Source of the DNA: UBA4416 sp036676295
GTDB taxonomy: Bacteria; Bacteroidota; Bacteroidia; B-17B0; Aurantibacillaceae
Direction of reading: 5' to 3'
DNA length: 64,000 bases
Assembly (NCBI GenBank): GCA_036676295.1
Contig: JAKFDE010000062.1
Coordinates: forward strand, 124,001-188,000
In this document: positions 51,791 through 59,705 of the stretch, piece by piece
Position numbering within the stretch: position 1 is the stretch's first letter
How the letters are laid out: each line of letters begins with the position of its first letter
Made by a program: the position numbers and the translations under genes
Notes under the pieces: model-generated
The model's input: only the letters and a program-made list of their open reading frames with translations
What the model was told of the DNA's origin: nothing
Databases searched by the model: none

Positions 51791-53035
51791 TTAAATAACT
51801 TTCACGATTTTAAAAACTACTTTCTTCAAAGATCCTGATTTTTCATTTGGATTTCTTTGGGTCCATGCCACTAAAACAAAATTATCAGAAATTGTTTTAA
51901 CAACGGGAAATTCCGACACTGCATCTTCCGAAGAAATATGTTTTGTAGTCATCACTTTCCCTTCTGCTGTTCTATTTTGCAAACCGATCACCGCGTTAAA
52001 ATTTTCACCTTTCTTAAATGTTTCGTCCCACACAATAACCGAATGATCATTTTGTAAAGTAGATAATTGGGCATGTTTAGCAGAGGCTTGGGTGCTAACA
52101 CTGTCTCTTAAAGAAAATGTTTTGCCATTATCTTTTGTTACATTAAAAAAAACACCACTTCCTCCACCCATGGTATGCCAGGCAAATTGTAAACCTTTTT
52201 TATTTTCTGCCATTGTTGGTCCAGTATGCGGACAGCCGCTAATTACCCAATTATCATTACTGATACGAACAGGTTGAGAAAATGTTTTTCCTTGATCAGT
52301 AGAAACCACATGAACCATATCTCGTATTGAATCGTTTATAATATCACGATAAGCAGCATGAATTGATCCTTTGCTATCAATAAACAAATCCGTTCGACAA
52401 CATTGGCAACACGTTTCACCAATTACTTTTTCATTTTTAAATCCATTTTTCCCATTAGTTTTTGCATAATATAAAGTAGAACCATCAGCATCTGTTTTTG
52501 TACGATTATCCAACCAGATCATTGCCACTTCTCCGTTAGGCAATAAAGACATGTCGAAATAACGCTGATCATAACTTGTCGTATCTGTCACTAAAGAAGT
52601 AGCATTAGTCCAGGTTTTCCCTTCATCAAATGATTGGGCATAATAAACCAACCCGGAATATTTATTTTTAGGATTAGCATTGTTCGCGCCCCAGGCAGCA
52701 ATAATTTCACCATTAGGTTTAAAAATAATTTTAGGTAAATTTTCTCCATGAGGATTTACATTGTTGCTGCATTTGATCTCTGTAGTTGGACCAAATGTAT
52801 ATCCTTTATCTGTTGAGGAGGCATAACATACTATAGCTACACTATCGTTTATTTCTTTCACCCAGCTCATCACAAAATTACCTTTAGTGTCCTGTGTTAA
52901 AAAAGGACAAGTTGTTTGTGTCATTGTATCTGTGGATATGAATTTTCCTTCTGTTTCTTTTAACTCCTCTTTTGGAGTTTGAGAACAAGAGAAGAATAGT
53001 AAAGTGACGATGATACTTACATAATATTTTTTCAT
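51791..53035 (-). CDS. BNR-repeat sialidase-like lipoprotein with Cys-rich site
   Basis: A 414-residue protein with lipobox LLFFSC (Cys17). It has the beta-propeller text of exo-sialidases: Asp-box-like turns such as STDKGYTFG, SFDEGKTW, STDQGKTFS, TKDNGKTFS. Unusual cysteines lie together: TCCQCCRTDLF (about 207-217) and SGCPHTGP (about 263), with HIS in MTTKHIS. The lack of clear sialidase catalytic arginines and the Cys cluster suggest a binding role, perhaps for metal. It is 6 bp downstream of a TonB receptor gene and shares its transcript. A solute-binding partner is one alternative. Confidence 0.78.
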   Translation of the reverse strand: MKKYYVSIIVTLLFFSCSQTPKEELKETEGKFISTDTMTQTTCPFLTQDTKGNFVMSWVKEINDSVAIVCYASSTDKGYTFGPTTEIKCSNNVNPHGENLPKIIFKPNGEIIAAWGANNANPKNKYSGLVYYAQSFDEGKTWTNATSLVTDTTSYDQRYFDMSLLPNGEVAMIWLDNRTKTDADGSTLYYAKTNGKNGFKNEKVIGETCCQCCRTDLFIDSKGSIHAAYRDIINDSIRDMVHVVSTDQGKTFSQPVRISNDNWVISGCPHTGPTMAENKKGLQFAWHTMGGGSGVFFNVTKDNGKTFSLRDSVSTQASAKHAQLSTLQNDHSVIVWDETFKKGENFNAVIGLQNRTAEGKVMTTKHISSEDAVSEFPVVKTISDNFVLVAWTQRNPNEKSGSLKKVVFKIVKVI

Positions 53036-53041
53036 TTTCGA

Positions 53042-55408
53042 TTATTTTTTACTTATAAAATTGTATTGAATGCCAAATACAAAAGTTCGTGGTGGTGCAG
53101 GCGTATAAGTCGTTCTACTGGTAATTGCATTTCCTCTGGTTGCATTATATGCGTATAATTCATCGGTTATGTTCATCACATTCACAAACACTTCTACACA
53201 CTTCCATTGATAACCTGTACGAAAGTTCAGTACACTAATCCCTCTTACTCCAAAAACACTTTTGTCGTCATACATAACGGTATTGATCTGATCCTGATAC
53301 CAGGCGCTCATATATTGCCACTCCGCACCGATCCTAAATCCTTTAATGAATTTTGGTTTATATACCACTTCGCTATTGGCAATCCAGGATGGAGCACTTG
53401 GCATTATTTTTCCGTTCACCTCTTTAACAACATCCGAAGATTTAGTACTTAATACAAATTCATCAAAACGATGCATGGCGTTAGTACCACTAACCCGAAT
53501 CATCCATTGTGTATTAGGACGAAACGTTGCCCCATACTCCACACCTTGGTGCGTTGTTTTTCCGGCACTTTGGTAATCGGTTGAATTATCGGGTTGACGA
53601 ATACTCAGTAATTCATTACTTCCAAGCATTTGGTAAAAAGCAACATCCAAATCCAATTTGTTTTTAAATAAACTCACCCAAGCTCCTGCCTCGTAATTAG
53701 TGAACTGAGCGGGTTCTAAATTATAATAAAACTCAGCAGGATAAGTATTAGCTTTTTTACGAAACACAGACGTTAAACCCGGAGGAGAAAACCCTTGAGC
53801 ATAATTTATATAAAGACCTACATTAGAAGTTACCTTATAAGTAGCGCCAATTTTTGGAGAAAACTGTTCATATGATTTTTTACCCGATGATGTATCTAAA
53901 TGATTTTTGTAATCAAAGGTCATATTATCATAACGGCCTCCTAAAGTGATAGTTAACCTTTTAATGGGTTTTATTTCGGCTTGCAAATAAGCGGCAGAAT
54001 TAATTAAGTTAGCTTCATAATCTGCCAGCTTAATATCAGGACGTTCTTTATTGATCGTATATTGTTCAACTGATTTTTTATCAGCTCTTAATAGTGCGTC
54101 CAGATCGATCTGATAAGAATTGTAAGTTGTTGGAGAGTAATCCAAACTAATACCGCCAATCAATTTCGTCTTCAGCAATTTGACATCTGCGGCATGTTGC
54201 AAAATAAATCCTTTGCTTGTTAAACTATTATCATTGATCTCTCCGGTTGCTGTTTTCTTTCCTGTTGTCCAACGAATGCCGTAAGCAGGATTTTGCGCAA
54301 TAGTATTAGTTCTATAAAATAGATGTAACGTTGTATGATTAGCTTCATTCCAGGCATGTTCAATTGATAAACGAGTGCGCATCGCTTTCACTTTTCTATA
54401 TGTAAAATCAGTTGTGCTTACATATTGTCTCCCATAAAATGCAATACTATCTACACTTCCTCCTGTTTGTGAATAGTAATCCTGATAGGAACCGGCTAAA
54501 ATCAATTTGGTTTTTTTAGTCAAATCATAGTCTACACGTGCATTAACCGAATTCTTATTATAATCCGAATAAGTCATCCAGCCATGTTCTTGTTTAGCGT
54601 AAAAACCATCAACATAAAACCCTAACTTTTTAGTGATCATTCCGCCGGTACCATATTGTATGCGTTTGTAACCGAAATTATCGAATTGAATTCCAACTTT
54701 AGCCGTTGTTAAAGCAGTAGGTTTTTGAGTAATGAAATTGATAGCACCGCCAACTGCTTCAGGTCCGTATAAGGAAGAGGCAGGACCTTTGACCACTTCA
54801 ATATTAGAAATCGCAAAAATATTCATTTCAATTAAAGCATTATGGTTGAATACACCCATTGGTCTTAATGGAATACCATCTTCCATATATAAATAATAAG
54901 CACTTGTTCCCATTGGCTGTCTGATAGACATACCATGTTGCTCATTGTTTAAATTTAGCATAGCAACTCCCGATACTTTATTAATTAGTTCTGTAATGAG
55001 TGTTGCTTTAGTATCATTAATAGTAGTAGATGATATTTTGCTAATAGCCATTGGCACATCAGCTCGTGATTGAGCATCACGACTAGCGGTTACAACTACT
55101 TCATTCATATGAGTGGTTGTAGGTGCTAAGCCAATGATCAAGTTTTTTCCTTGTTCAAGTTTTATTTTTTGTGTTTGATAACCAATGTAACGCACTTCAA
55201 TACTATCGAATGTTTCTACGTGAGTTAAATCAAAGCTACCATTGGCATTAGTTGCACATCCTGTTAAACTGTTGGGAATTAAAATAACAACTCCAACAAG
55301 CGGCTCTTTGGTATCCTTGTCAAATACTTTTCCTGAGAGTGTATTTTGAGCCATTGCAAGGTTGACGAACATTACTATAAATGTCATCAAAATGATATTT
55401 TTTTGCAT
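53042..55408 (-). CDS. TonB-dependent receptor with carboxypeptidase-like N-terminal domain
   Basis: A 788-residue outer-membrane receptor. The signal peptide ends near NLAMAQ; a carboxypeptidase-regulatory-like domain (about 23-105, TLSGKVFDKDTKEPLVGVVILIP) is followed by the plug (VVVTASRDAQSRADVPMAI, VKGPASSLYGPEAVGGAINFIT) and a barrel that ends TPAPPRTFVFGIQYNF, with aromatic terminal residue. The start ATG at 55408 is chosen because it begins the signal peptide; ATGs up to 55450 are in frame but give no signal. Plug and barrel text are close to those of iron- or copper-complex receptors. Ligand is unknown. Confidence 0.9.
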   Translation of the reverse strand: MQKNIILMTFIVMFVNLAMAQNTLSGKVFDKDTKEPLVGVVILIPNSLTGCATNANGSFDLTHVETFDSIEVRYIGYQTQKIKLEQGKNLIIGLAPTTTHMNEVVVTASRDAQSRADVPMAISKISSTTINDTKATLITELINKVSGVAMLNLNNEQHGMSIRQPMGTSAYYLYMEDGIPLRPMGVFNHNALIEMNIFAISNIEVVKGPASSLYGPEAVGGAINFITQKPTALTTAKVGIQFDNFGYKRIQYGTGGMITKKLGFYVDGFYAKQEHGWMTYSDYNKNSVNARVDYDLTKKTKLILAGSYQDYYSQTGGSVDSIAFYGRQYVSTTDFTYRKVKAMRTRLSIEHAWNEANHTTLHLFYRTNTIAQNPAYGIRWTTGKKTATGEINDNSLTSKGFILQHAADVKLLKTKLIGGISLDYSPTTYNSYQIDLDALLRADKKSVEQYTINKERPDIKLADYEANLINSAAYLQAEIKPIKRLTITLGGRYDNMTFDYKNHLDTSSGKKSYEQFSPKIGATYKVTSNVGLYINYAQGFSPPGLTSVFRKKANTYPAEFYYNLEPAQFTNYEAGAWVSLFKNKLDLDVAFYQMLGSNELLSIRQPDNSTDYQSAGKTTHQGVEYGATFRPNTQWMIRVSGTNAMHRFDEFVLSTKSSDVVKEVNGKIMPSAPSWIANSEVVYKPKFIKGFRIGAEWQYMSAWYQDQINTVMYDDKSVFGVRGISVLNFRTGYQWKCVEVFVNVMNITDELYAYNATRGNAITSRTTYTPAPPRTFVFGIQYNFISKK

Positions 55409-55522
55409 TGTAACTATTGGATTGAATGTTGCATAAATTGAAACCATCACAACTAAAGGTTATGTGATCTCCTAACAAATAGGCATATTAATTATTATCA
55501 AACATGGCATAACTTCTCTTTG

Positions 55523-55544
55523 TGATTCTAATAACGTAGAATCA
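55523..55544. promoter_or_regulatory. 8-bp inverted repeat between the small CC protein and TonB receptor genes
   Basis: TGATTCTA (55523-55530) and TAGAATCA (55537-55544) form a perfect dyad around ATAACG. No T run follows, so it is not a plain terminator; it may be an operator or a processing hairpin between the two genes. The space 55409-55593 (185 bp) has no gene. Confidence 0.45.
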
Positions 55545-55593
55545 ACTGAAGTAAAACTTATTTGAAACAACAATAATTAATAAAGCATTTCAA

Positions 55594-55974
55594 TTATGCC
55601 TGAGGTGGCTGGAAAACTGCATTCAATGAGTTTATAGGTAAACTCAAGTTATAAGAAAAGGTAATTGTTTGCAAGAATGAATCCTGAATAAATAAAAATG
55701 AAATTAACCCTGTTACTAATTCGGATTTCTCTCCCTTATCTTTAATGCCTGATGGAATATCAGACTGTCGTTTATCTTCTTTCTTGATCTCTTTTTCTAA
55801 GAAACATTTTGCTGCACAACAACTTTTAGGTTTATCTTTATTTTCACAGATAGTTTTGGCTAGCTCTTTTTGATTTAATTTAAAATTAATAAAGATGACA
55901 GATTTTGCTGTGCATTGCCAACTAAAACTTACTAGTAAAATAAATGAAAAAAATATGTGAAATCGTTTTTTCAA
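55594..55974 (-). CDS. Small secreted CC-motif protein of the metal-uptake locus
   Basis: A 126-residue protein started at TTG 55974, the only start available in this frame before the core. The signal peptide covers 1 to about 24 (FHIFFSFILLVSFSWQC). The mature part has CENKDKPKSCCAAKCFLEKE (Cys43, 52, 53, 57), a Cys cluster suited to soft metal. It ends NAVFQPPQA. Its C-terminal QPP matches the small protein at 21928. It lies 185 bp upstream of the TonB receptor gene, in the same direction, with a promoter just ahead. Function is inferred from context only. Confidence 0.7.
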   Translation of the reverse strand: MKKRFHIFFSFILLVSFSWQCTAKSVIFINFKLNQKELAKTICENKDKPKSCCAAKCFLEKEIKKEDKRQSDIPSGIKDKGEKSELVTGLISFLFIQDSFLQTITFSYNLSLPINSLNAVFQPPQA

Positions 55975-55991
55975 ACCGTTAAAATCTGGTA

Positions 55992-55999
55992 CAAATGTA
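55992..55999 (-). promoter_or_regulatory. TAnnTTTG -7 element of the metal-uptake locus
   Basis: On the minus strand TACATTTG sits 17 bp before the TTG start at 55974. It is embedded in a near-palindrome GTACAAATGTAC. No clear -33 TTG precedes it. Confidence 0.6.
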
Positions 56000-56023
56000 C
56001 ATCCTAGCTCACATTATATGAAG

Positions 56024-56061
56024 TGATTAAACTCAGTTTATTATCTGATTAAACTCAGTTT
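56024..56061. promoter_or_regulatory. Two tandem 16-bp repeats, each with a dyad, upstream of the promoter
   Basis: TGATTAAACTCAGTTT occurs at 56024-56039 and 56046-56061, 22 bp apart, two helical turns. Each copy holds the dyad AAACT-C-AGTTT. Relative to a start near 55987 the dyad centres lie at about -47 and -69, the place for an activator. The region lies between the obgE stop and this promoter. Confidence 0.65.
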
Positions 56062-56076
56062 GTAGTGAATTGAGAT

Positions 56077-57090
56077 CTACCCTTTATAATTTAACTGTTC
56101 CCACAACATATCTTTTAGTTGTGTTAAGTTCTGACCTGATTGAGATGAAAAGAAGATATAAGGGATCTTAAATTTACCTTTCATTCGTTTTTTCAGATCT
56201 TTTTCCAACTCATCAATCAACTCCTCATCAATGGTATCACATTTTGAGATGGCTAAAATTCTTTGTTTATCTAACAACTCAGGATTATACTGTTTTAATT
56301 CGTTCAGTAATATTTTATACTCTTCGTAAATGTTATCACTTTGACAACTCACTAAAAACAATAAACTTGAATTACGTTCAATGTGTCTTAAGAAACGAGT
56401 CCCTAAACCTTTTCCTTCACTGGCACCTTCTATAATTCCAGGGATATCAGCCATTACAAAACTTTTGTAATCTCTATAACTAACGATACCTAAATTTGGA
56501 ACCAATGTTGTGAACGGATAATTGGCAATTTCGGGTTTAGCAGCAGATACAACAGATAACAGGGTAGATTTACCGGCATTAGGAAAACCAACCAAACCAA
56601 CATCTGCTAATACTTTCAATTCTAAAACTTTCCATTCTGTAATACCTTCTTCTCCCGGTTGAGAAAAACGAGGTGATTGCAAAGTTGGAGTTTTAAAATG
56701 TGCATTTCCTAACCCGCCTCTTCCGCCTGGCACTAAAACAACTTCCTGACCTTCTTCAGTAATTTCACAAATAAATTCTCCGGTTTCTGCATCACGGGCA
56801 ATCGTTCCTAAAGGCACATCTAAGATCTGATCTTCGCCTTCTTTCCCACTTTTGTGAGATGAACCGCCGCCACCGCCTGGCTCAGCAATAATATGTTTAC
56901 GGTATTTTAAATGGATCAATGTCCAAAATTGTGTATTTCCTCGTAAAATAATATGACCGCCACGTCCACCATCTCCTCCATCCGGGCCACCAAACGCAGT
57001 CAGCTTATCACGATGAAAGTGAGTAGAACCAGCGCCACCTTTACCGCTACGGCAACAAATTTTTACGTAATCAACAAAATTAGAATCCAC
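56077..57090 (-). CDS. obgE: Ribosome-assembly GTPase ObgE
   Basis: A 337-residue GTPase that helps assemble the 50S subunit. The Gly-rich Obg domain (1-158) has GGDGGRGGHIIL and GGGGGSSHKSGKEGE; the GTPase domain has G1 GFPNAGKST, G2 region YPFTTLVPNLG, G3 ADIPGIIEGASEGKGLG and G4 ISKCD. The start is GTG at 57090. The form lacks the C-terminal OCT domain, as in many Bacteroidota. It comes 82 bp after adk on the same strand. Confidence 0.95.
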   Translation of the reverse strand: MDSNFVDYVKICCRSGKGGAGSTHFHRDKLTAFGGPDGGDGGRGGHIILRGNTQFWTLIHLKYRKHIIAEPGGGGGSSHKSGKEGEDQILDVPLGTIARDAETGEFICEITEEGQEVVLVPGGRGGLGNAHFKTPTLQSPRFSQPGEEGITEWKVLELKVLADVGLVGFPNAGKSTLLSVVSAAKPEIANYPFTTLVPNLGIVSYRDYKSFVMADIPGIIEGASEGKGLGTRFLRHIERNSSLLFLVSCQSDNIYEEYKILLNELKQYNPELLDKQRILAISKCDTIDEELIDELEKDLKKRMKGKFKIPYIFFSSQSGQNLTQLKDMLWEQLNYKG

Positions 57091-57117
57091 TTTACTTTAG
57101 ATTAAAGACAAAAGACA

Positions 57118-57163
57118 AAAGATTTAAGAGAAATGTCTTTCATCTTAAATCTTTCATCTTAAA
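57118..57163. repeat. Tandem 14-bp repeat and hairpin between adk and obgE
   Basis: TCTTTCATCTTAAA occurs twice in tandem (57136-57149, 57150-57163). AAAGATTTAAGA (57118-57129) is complementary to TCTTAAATCTTT (57143-57154), giving a 12-bp hairpin that could terminate or stabilise RNA. Confidence 0.65.
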
Positions 57164-57172
57164 TCCATGAAA

Positions 57173-58381
57173 TTATTTTTTCTTTTTAGCCACTTTTTTA
57201 GCTACTACTTTCTTTACTGCTTTTTTAGGCGCTACTTTCTTAACGGCTTTCTTCACAACCTTTTTAACAGCTACTTTTTTAGTTACAACTTTTTTAGTTG
57301 CTTTTTTAGCCGCTACTTTTTTTACTACCTTTTTAGCAGTCACTTTTTTCTTTGCTACAACTTTTTTGGTGACTGAGGCTCTCGAAGTCACTTTCTTAGG
57401 AGCAACTTTTTTCACCGCTTTTTTCACAACCTTTTTAGCAACTACTTTTTTAGGTGCCACTTTCTTAACTGCCGTTTTTTTAGCTACTGCTTTTTTAGCT
57501 ACTGCTTTTTTTACCACCTTTTTAGCTGTCACTTTTTTAACCGGTTTCTTAGCCACTGCTTTTTTAGCCGCAGGCTTTGTCGCCTTTTTAGTTACTGGTG
57601 TAGAAACTTTTTTAGGTACTCCTTTTTCAACTGCTTTTTTAGTTACAGTTGGTTTTGTTTTGGCGATAGCATTTTTCTCTTCTATTTTTCTAACCTCTTC
57701 AATGTCTTGTTTTAACTCATTCGAAATTTCAGTTGCTACTTCAAAATCGTTGATTGTTAAATCTAAATGCTCAATATCATTTTCCAACATGGTTAACTCA
57801 GCTTCTGCATTTACAAAAACAATACGTTCACATAGGTCATTAAAAATACCATCAATAGTACCAATCCCTTTGATAGAATGAAATTTACCTTGTTCTGAAT
57901 AATAATTTTTAAGAGGCAAAGTTTTAGTATTGTATTCGTTTACACGATTGCTGATAATATCTACATTTTGATCATCTGCTCTACCAGACTCTTGTCCACG
58001 TAACAATAAACGTTTTATTAATTCTTCATCACTTACTTCAAGTGCTAACATAGCGCTAATAGCTGTTCCCTTTTTTTGTAACAAGTCATCTAAAGCTACA
58101 GCTTGTGCTTGTGTACGAGGAAACCCATCAAAAATAAATCCATTTGCATTTGGATTCGCATCTAATTTAGCTTCGATCATACCAATTACAATATCATCAC
58201 TTACTAAATCTCCACGATCCATAATTTGTTTAGCTTCCATGCCTAAAGCAGTACCTCTTGCAATTTCGCTACGCAAAATATCACCGGTAGATAAATGCAC
58301 TAAACCATACTTATCAATTAATTTTTGAGATTGAGTCCCTTTGCCTGCGCCCGGAGGTCCAAATAAAACAATGTTTAACAT
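57173..58381 (-). CDS. adk: Adenylate kinase fused to a histone H1-like Lys/Ala/Val-rich tail
   Basis: A 402-residue protein. Residues 1-190 are a short-type adenylate kinase, without zinc lid: P-loop GPPGAGKG (8-15), LSTGDILR, GFIFDGFPRTQAQA, the lid RGQESGRADDQ. It interconverts AMP, ADP and ATP. Residues about 195-240 are an acidic linker (LENDIEHLDLTINDFE). From about 245 to the end the protein repeats AKKVVKKA, KKVAPKK, TAKKVVKK and ends VAKKVAKKKK, like eukaryotic histone H1 and bacterial H1-like proteins, with no acidic residue in long parts. No frameshift or alternate start separates the parts. The tail should bind DNA or RNA. It lies between hpt and obgE on the same strand. Confidence 0.93.
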   Translation of the reverse strand: MLNIVLFGPPGAGKGTQSQKLIDKYGLVHLSTGDILRSEIARGTALGMEAKQIMDRGDLVSDDIVIGMIEAKLDANPNANGFIFDGFPRTQAQAVALDDLLQKKGTAISAMLALEVSDEELIKRLLLRGQESGRADDQNVDIISNRVNEYNTKTLPLKNYYSEQGKFHSIKGIGTIDGIFNDLCERIVFVNAEAELTMLENDIEHLDLTINDFEVATEISNELKQDIEEVRKIEEKNAIAKTKPTVTKKAVEKGVPKKVSTPVTKKATKPAAKKAVAKKPVKKVTAKKVVKKAVAKKAVAKKTAVKKVAPKKVVAKKVVKKAVKKVAPKKVTSRASVTKKVVAKKKVTAKKVVKKVAAKKATKKVVTKKVAVKKVVKKAVKKVAPKKAVKKVVAKKVAKKKK

Positions 58382-58418
58382 AGTCTTGAGTAATTAATTA
58401 AATTATTATATGAATTAT

Positions 58419-58967
58419 TTATGATTGTTTTTTCGCTTCTAATACAAAGATATCTTTCATGTTTCTACCTAAACCATCATAGTCTAAGCCATAGCCAACT
58501 ACAAAATCATTAGGAATTTCCATGCCCACATAATCTATTTTTGTATCTTTTTTGTAGGCATCCGGCTTCAATAAAAACGACGCAATTTTAATTTGTTTCA
58601 CTTCTTTTTTAGTTAATAAGGTAACCAGTTTTTCAATAGTAATACCTGTATCAACAATATCTTCTACAACTACAATAGTTCTACCTTTTACTTCTTCTGT
58701 TAAACCGATCATCTCAGTAACAGTACCAGTACTTGAAGTGCCGTGGTAAGATGCTAATTTGATAAATGAAATTTCGCAAGGAATTGTTACTTCTTTTAAT
58801 AGATCAGCGGCAAACATAAATGAACCATTTAATACTACTAAAAACAAAGGATTTTCATTTGCCATATCGGCATTTATCTTTTGAGCCACTTGTTTTACAC
58901 TCTCCGCAATTTTATCGGAAGTAATGTATGGTACAAAGGTTTTATCTTTTAAGGTTACGCGCTGCAT
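58419..58967 (-). CDS. hpt: Hypoxanthine phosphoribosyltransferase
   Basis: A 182-residue purine salvage enzyme. The PRPP-binding loop is VVVEDIVDTGIT (about 97-108), with the acidic pair and Thr; an early VVLNGSFMFAADL loop and a late DFVVGYGLDYDGLGRNM complete the type I PRTase pattern. The ATG at 58967 is preferred: the promoter TATATTTG lies at 58989-58996, so ATG 59009 would be upstream of the transcript start. It would use the hypoxanthine from Ade at 16 kb. adk follows 37 bp later. Confidence 0.94.
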   Translation of the reverse strand: MQRVTLKDKTFVPYITSDKIAESVKQVAQKINADMANENPLFLVVLNGSFMFAADLLKEVTIPCEISFIKLASYHGTSSTGTVTEMIGLTEEVKGRTIVVVEDIVDTGITIEKLVTLLTKKEVKQIKIASFLLKPDAYKKDTKIDYVGMEIPNDFVVGYGLDYDGLGRNMKDIFVLEAKKQS

Positions 58968-58988
58968 CAGTGTCTTTTTGTAAAGGCA

Positions 58989-58996
58989 CAAATATA
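58989..58996 (-). promoter_or_regulatory. TAnnTTTG -7 element before hpt
   Basis: TATATTTG on the minus strand ends 21 bp before the ATG at 58967; it decides the start by excluding the upstream ATG. Confidence 0.65.
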
Positions 58997-59065
58997 GTAA
59001 CAATTTCACGAGGAAAATAGGTCATTACTAAAATATAGCCTATAAATAAAGTAGATTTAAGGGCC

Positions 59066-59617
59066 TTAAAATTCAATTTTACATCGTTCTTTCAAAAATA
59101 TATGTCTATTTGAATCCACTTCAAGCAAGGTTGTAGCGTTATGAAGTTCCTTTTTAAAGGCATTTTTTAATTCTTTTCTTTTAATGGCTTCTAAAAACCG
59201 TCGCGCGTCTTCCCTATTCTCTAATATAAGGCCAGGAACTTGAGCTAATTGCCCGTTTTCTGCCTTTGCTACCATGGTAAAATAAGAGGTATTTGTGTGC
59301 TTTACAGTTCCAATCTTAAAATCTTCAGCAATTACTTTAATTCCAATAATTAATGACGAATTTCCAACATAATTTACAGAAGCAAACATTGAAACCATCT
59401 CTCCTACATCCACTGGTTGTAAAAATTCTACATTATCTACCGAAACGGTTACACAGTAATTACCTGCATGTTTAGAAGCACAGGCATAAGCTACCTTATC
59501 CATTAGAGATAATAGAATCCCTCCGTGAATTTTCCCTCCAAAATTTGCGTAAGATGGTATCATTAACTCAGTAAGAGTTGTTTGTGAGTAGCTAACGGGC
59601 TTGAAAATTTCTTCCAT
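59066..59617 (-). CDS. Acyl-CoA thioesterase (hotdog fold)
   Basis: A 183-residue hotdog-fold protein of the YciA/BFIT type. ELMIPSYANFGGKIHGGILLSLMDKVAYACASKHAG (read in pieces) holds the catalytic N/D region and the hotdog helix; VTVSVDNVEFLQPVDVGEMVSMFASV is the next strand pair; NTSYFTMVA ends the core. The C-terminal 40 residues are variable. It hydrolyses acyl-CoA, specificity not set by sequence. Confidence 0.92.
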   Translation of the reverse strand: MEEIFKPVSYSQTTLTELMIPSYANFGGKIHGGILLSLMDKVAYACASKHAGNYCVTVSVDNVEFLQPVDVGEMVSMFASVNYVGNSSLIIGIKVIAEDFKIGTVKHTNTSYFTMVAKAENGQLAQVPGLILENREDARRFLEAIKRKELKNAFKKELHNATTLLEVDSNRHIFLKERCKIEF

Positions 59618-59691
59618 AACAATTTTAAAATATCTATCAAGTTTAAATATATTGAATTAAACTCATCTAAATTAAAATTCAATTAAATCAG

Positions 59692-59699
59692 TAGATTTG
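59692..59699 (+). promoter_or_regulatory. TAnnTTTG -7 element before the MATE gene
   Basis: TAGATTTG ends 6 bp before the GTG at 59706, implying a leaderless GTG-started transcript. A TTG at 59697 lies inside the element. Confidence 0.6.
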
Positions 59700-59705
59700 T
59701 CGCCC

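Noticed and set aside
51791..53035. A true sialidase for sialic-acid scavenging
   Set aside because: No catalytic arginine triad is clear by eye, no sialic-acid genes lie nearby, and the Cys clusters suggest otherwise; kept as BNR-repeat protein.
57167..57881. Plus-strand Phe/Thr/Leu-rich reading frames
   Set aside because: Antisense shadow of the adenylate kinase Lys/Ala tail.
58967..59009. ATG at 59009 for hpt adding 14 residues
   Set aside because: It is upstream of the inferred transcript start, and the added residues do not resemble Hpt.
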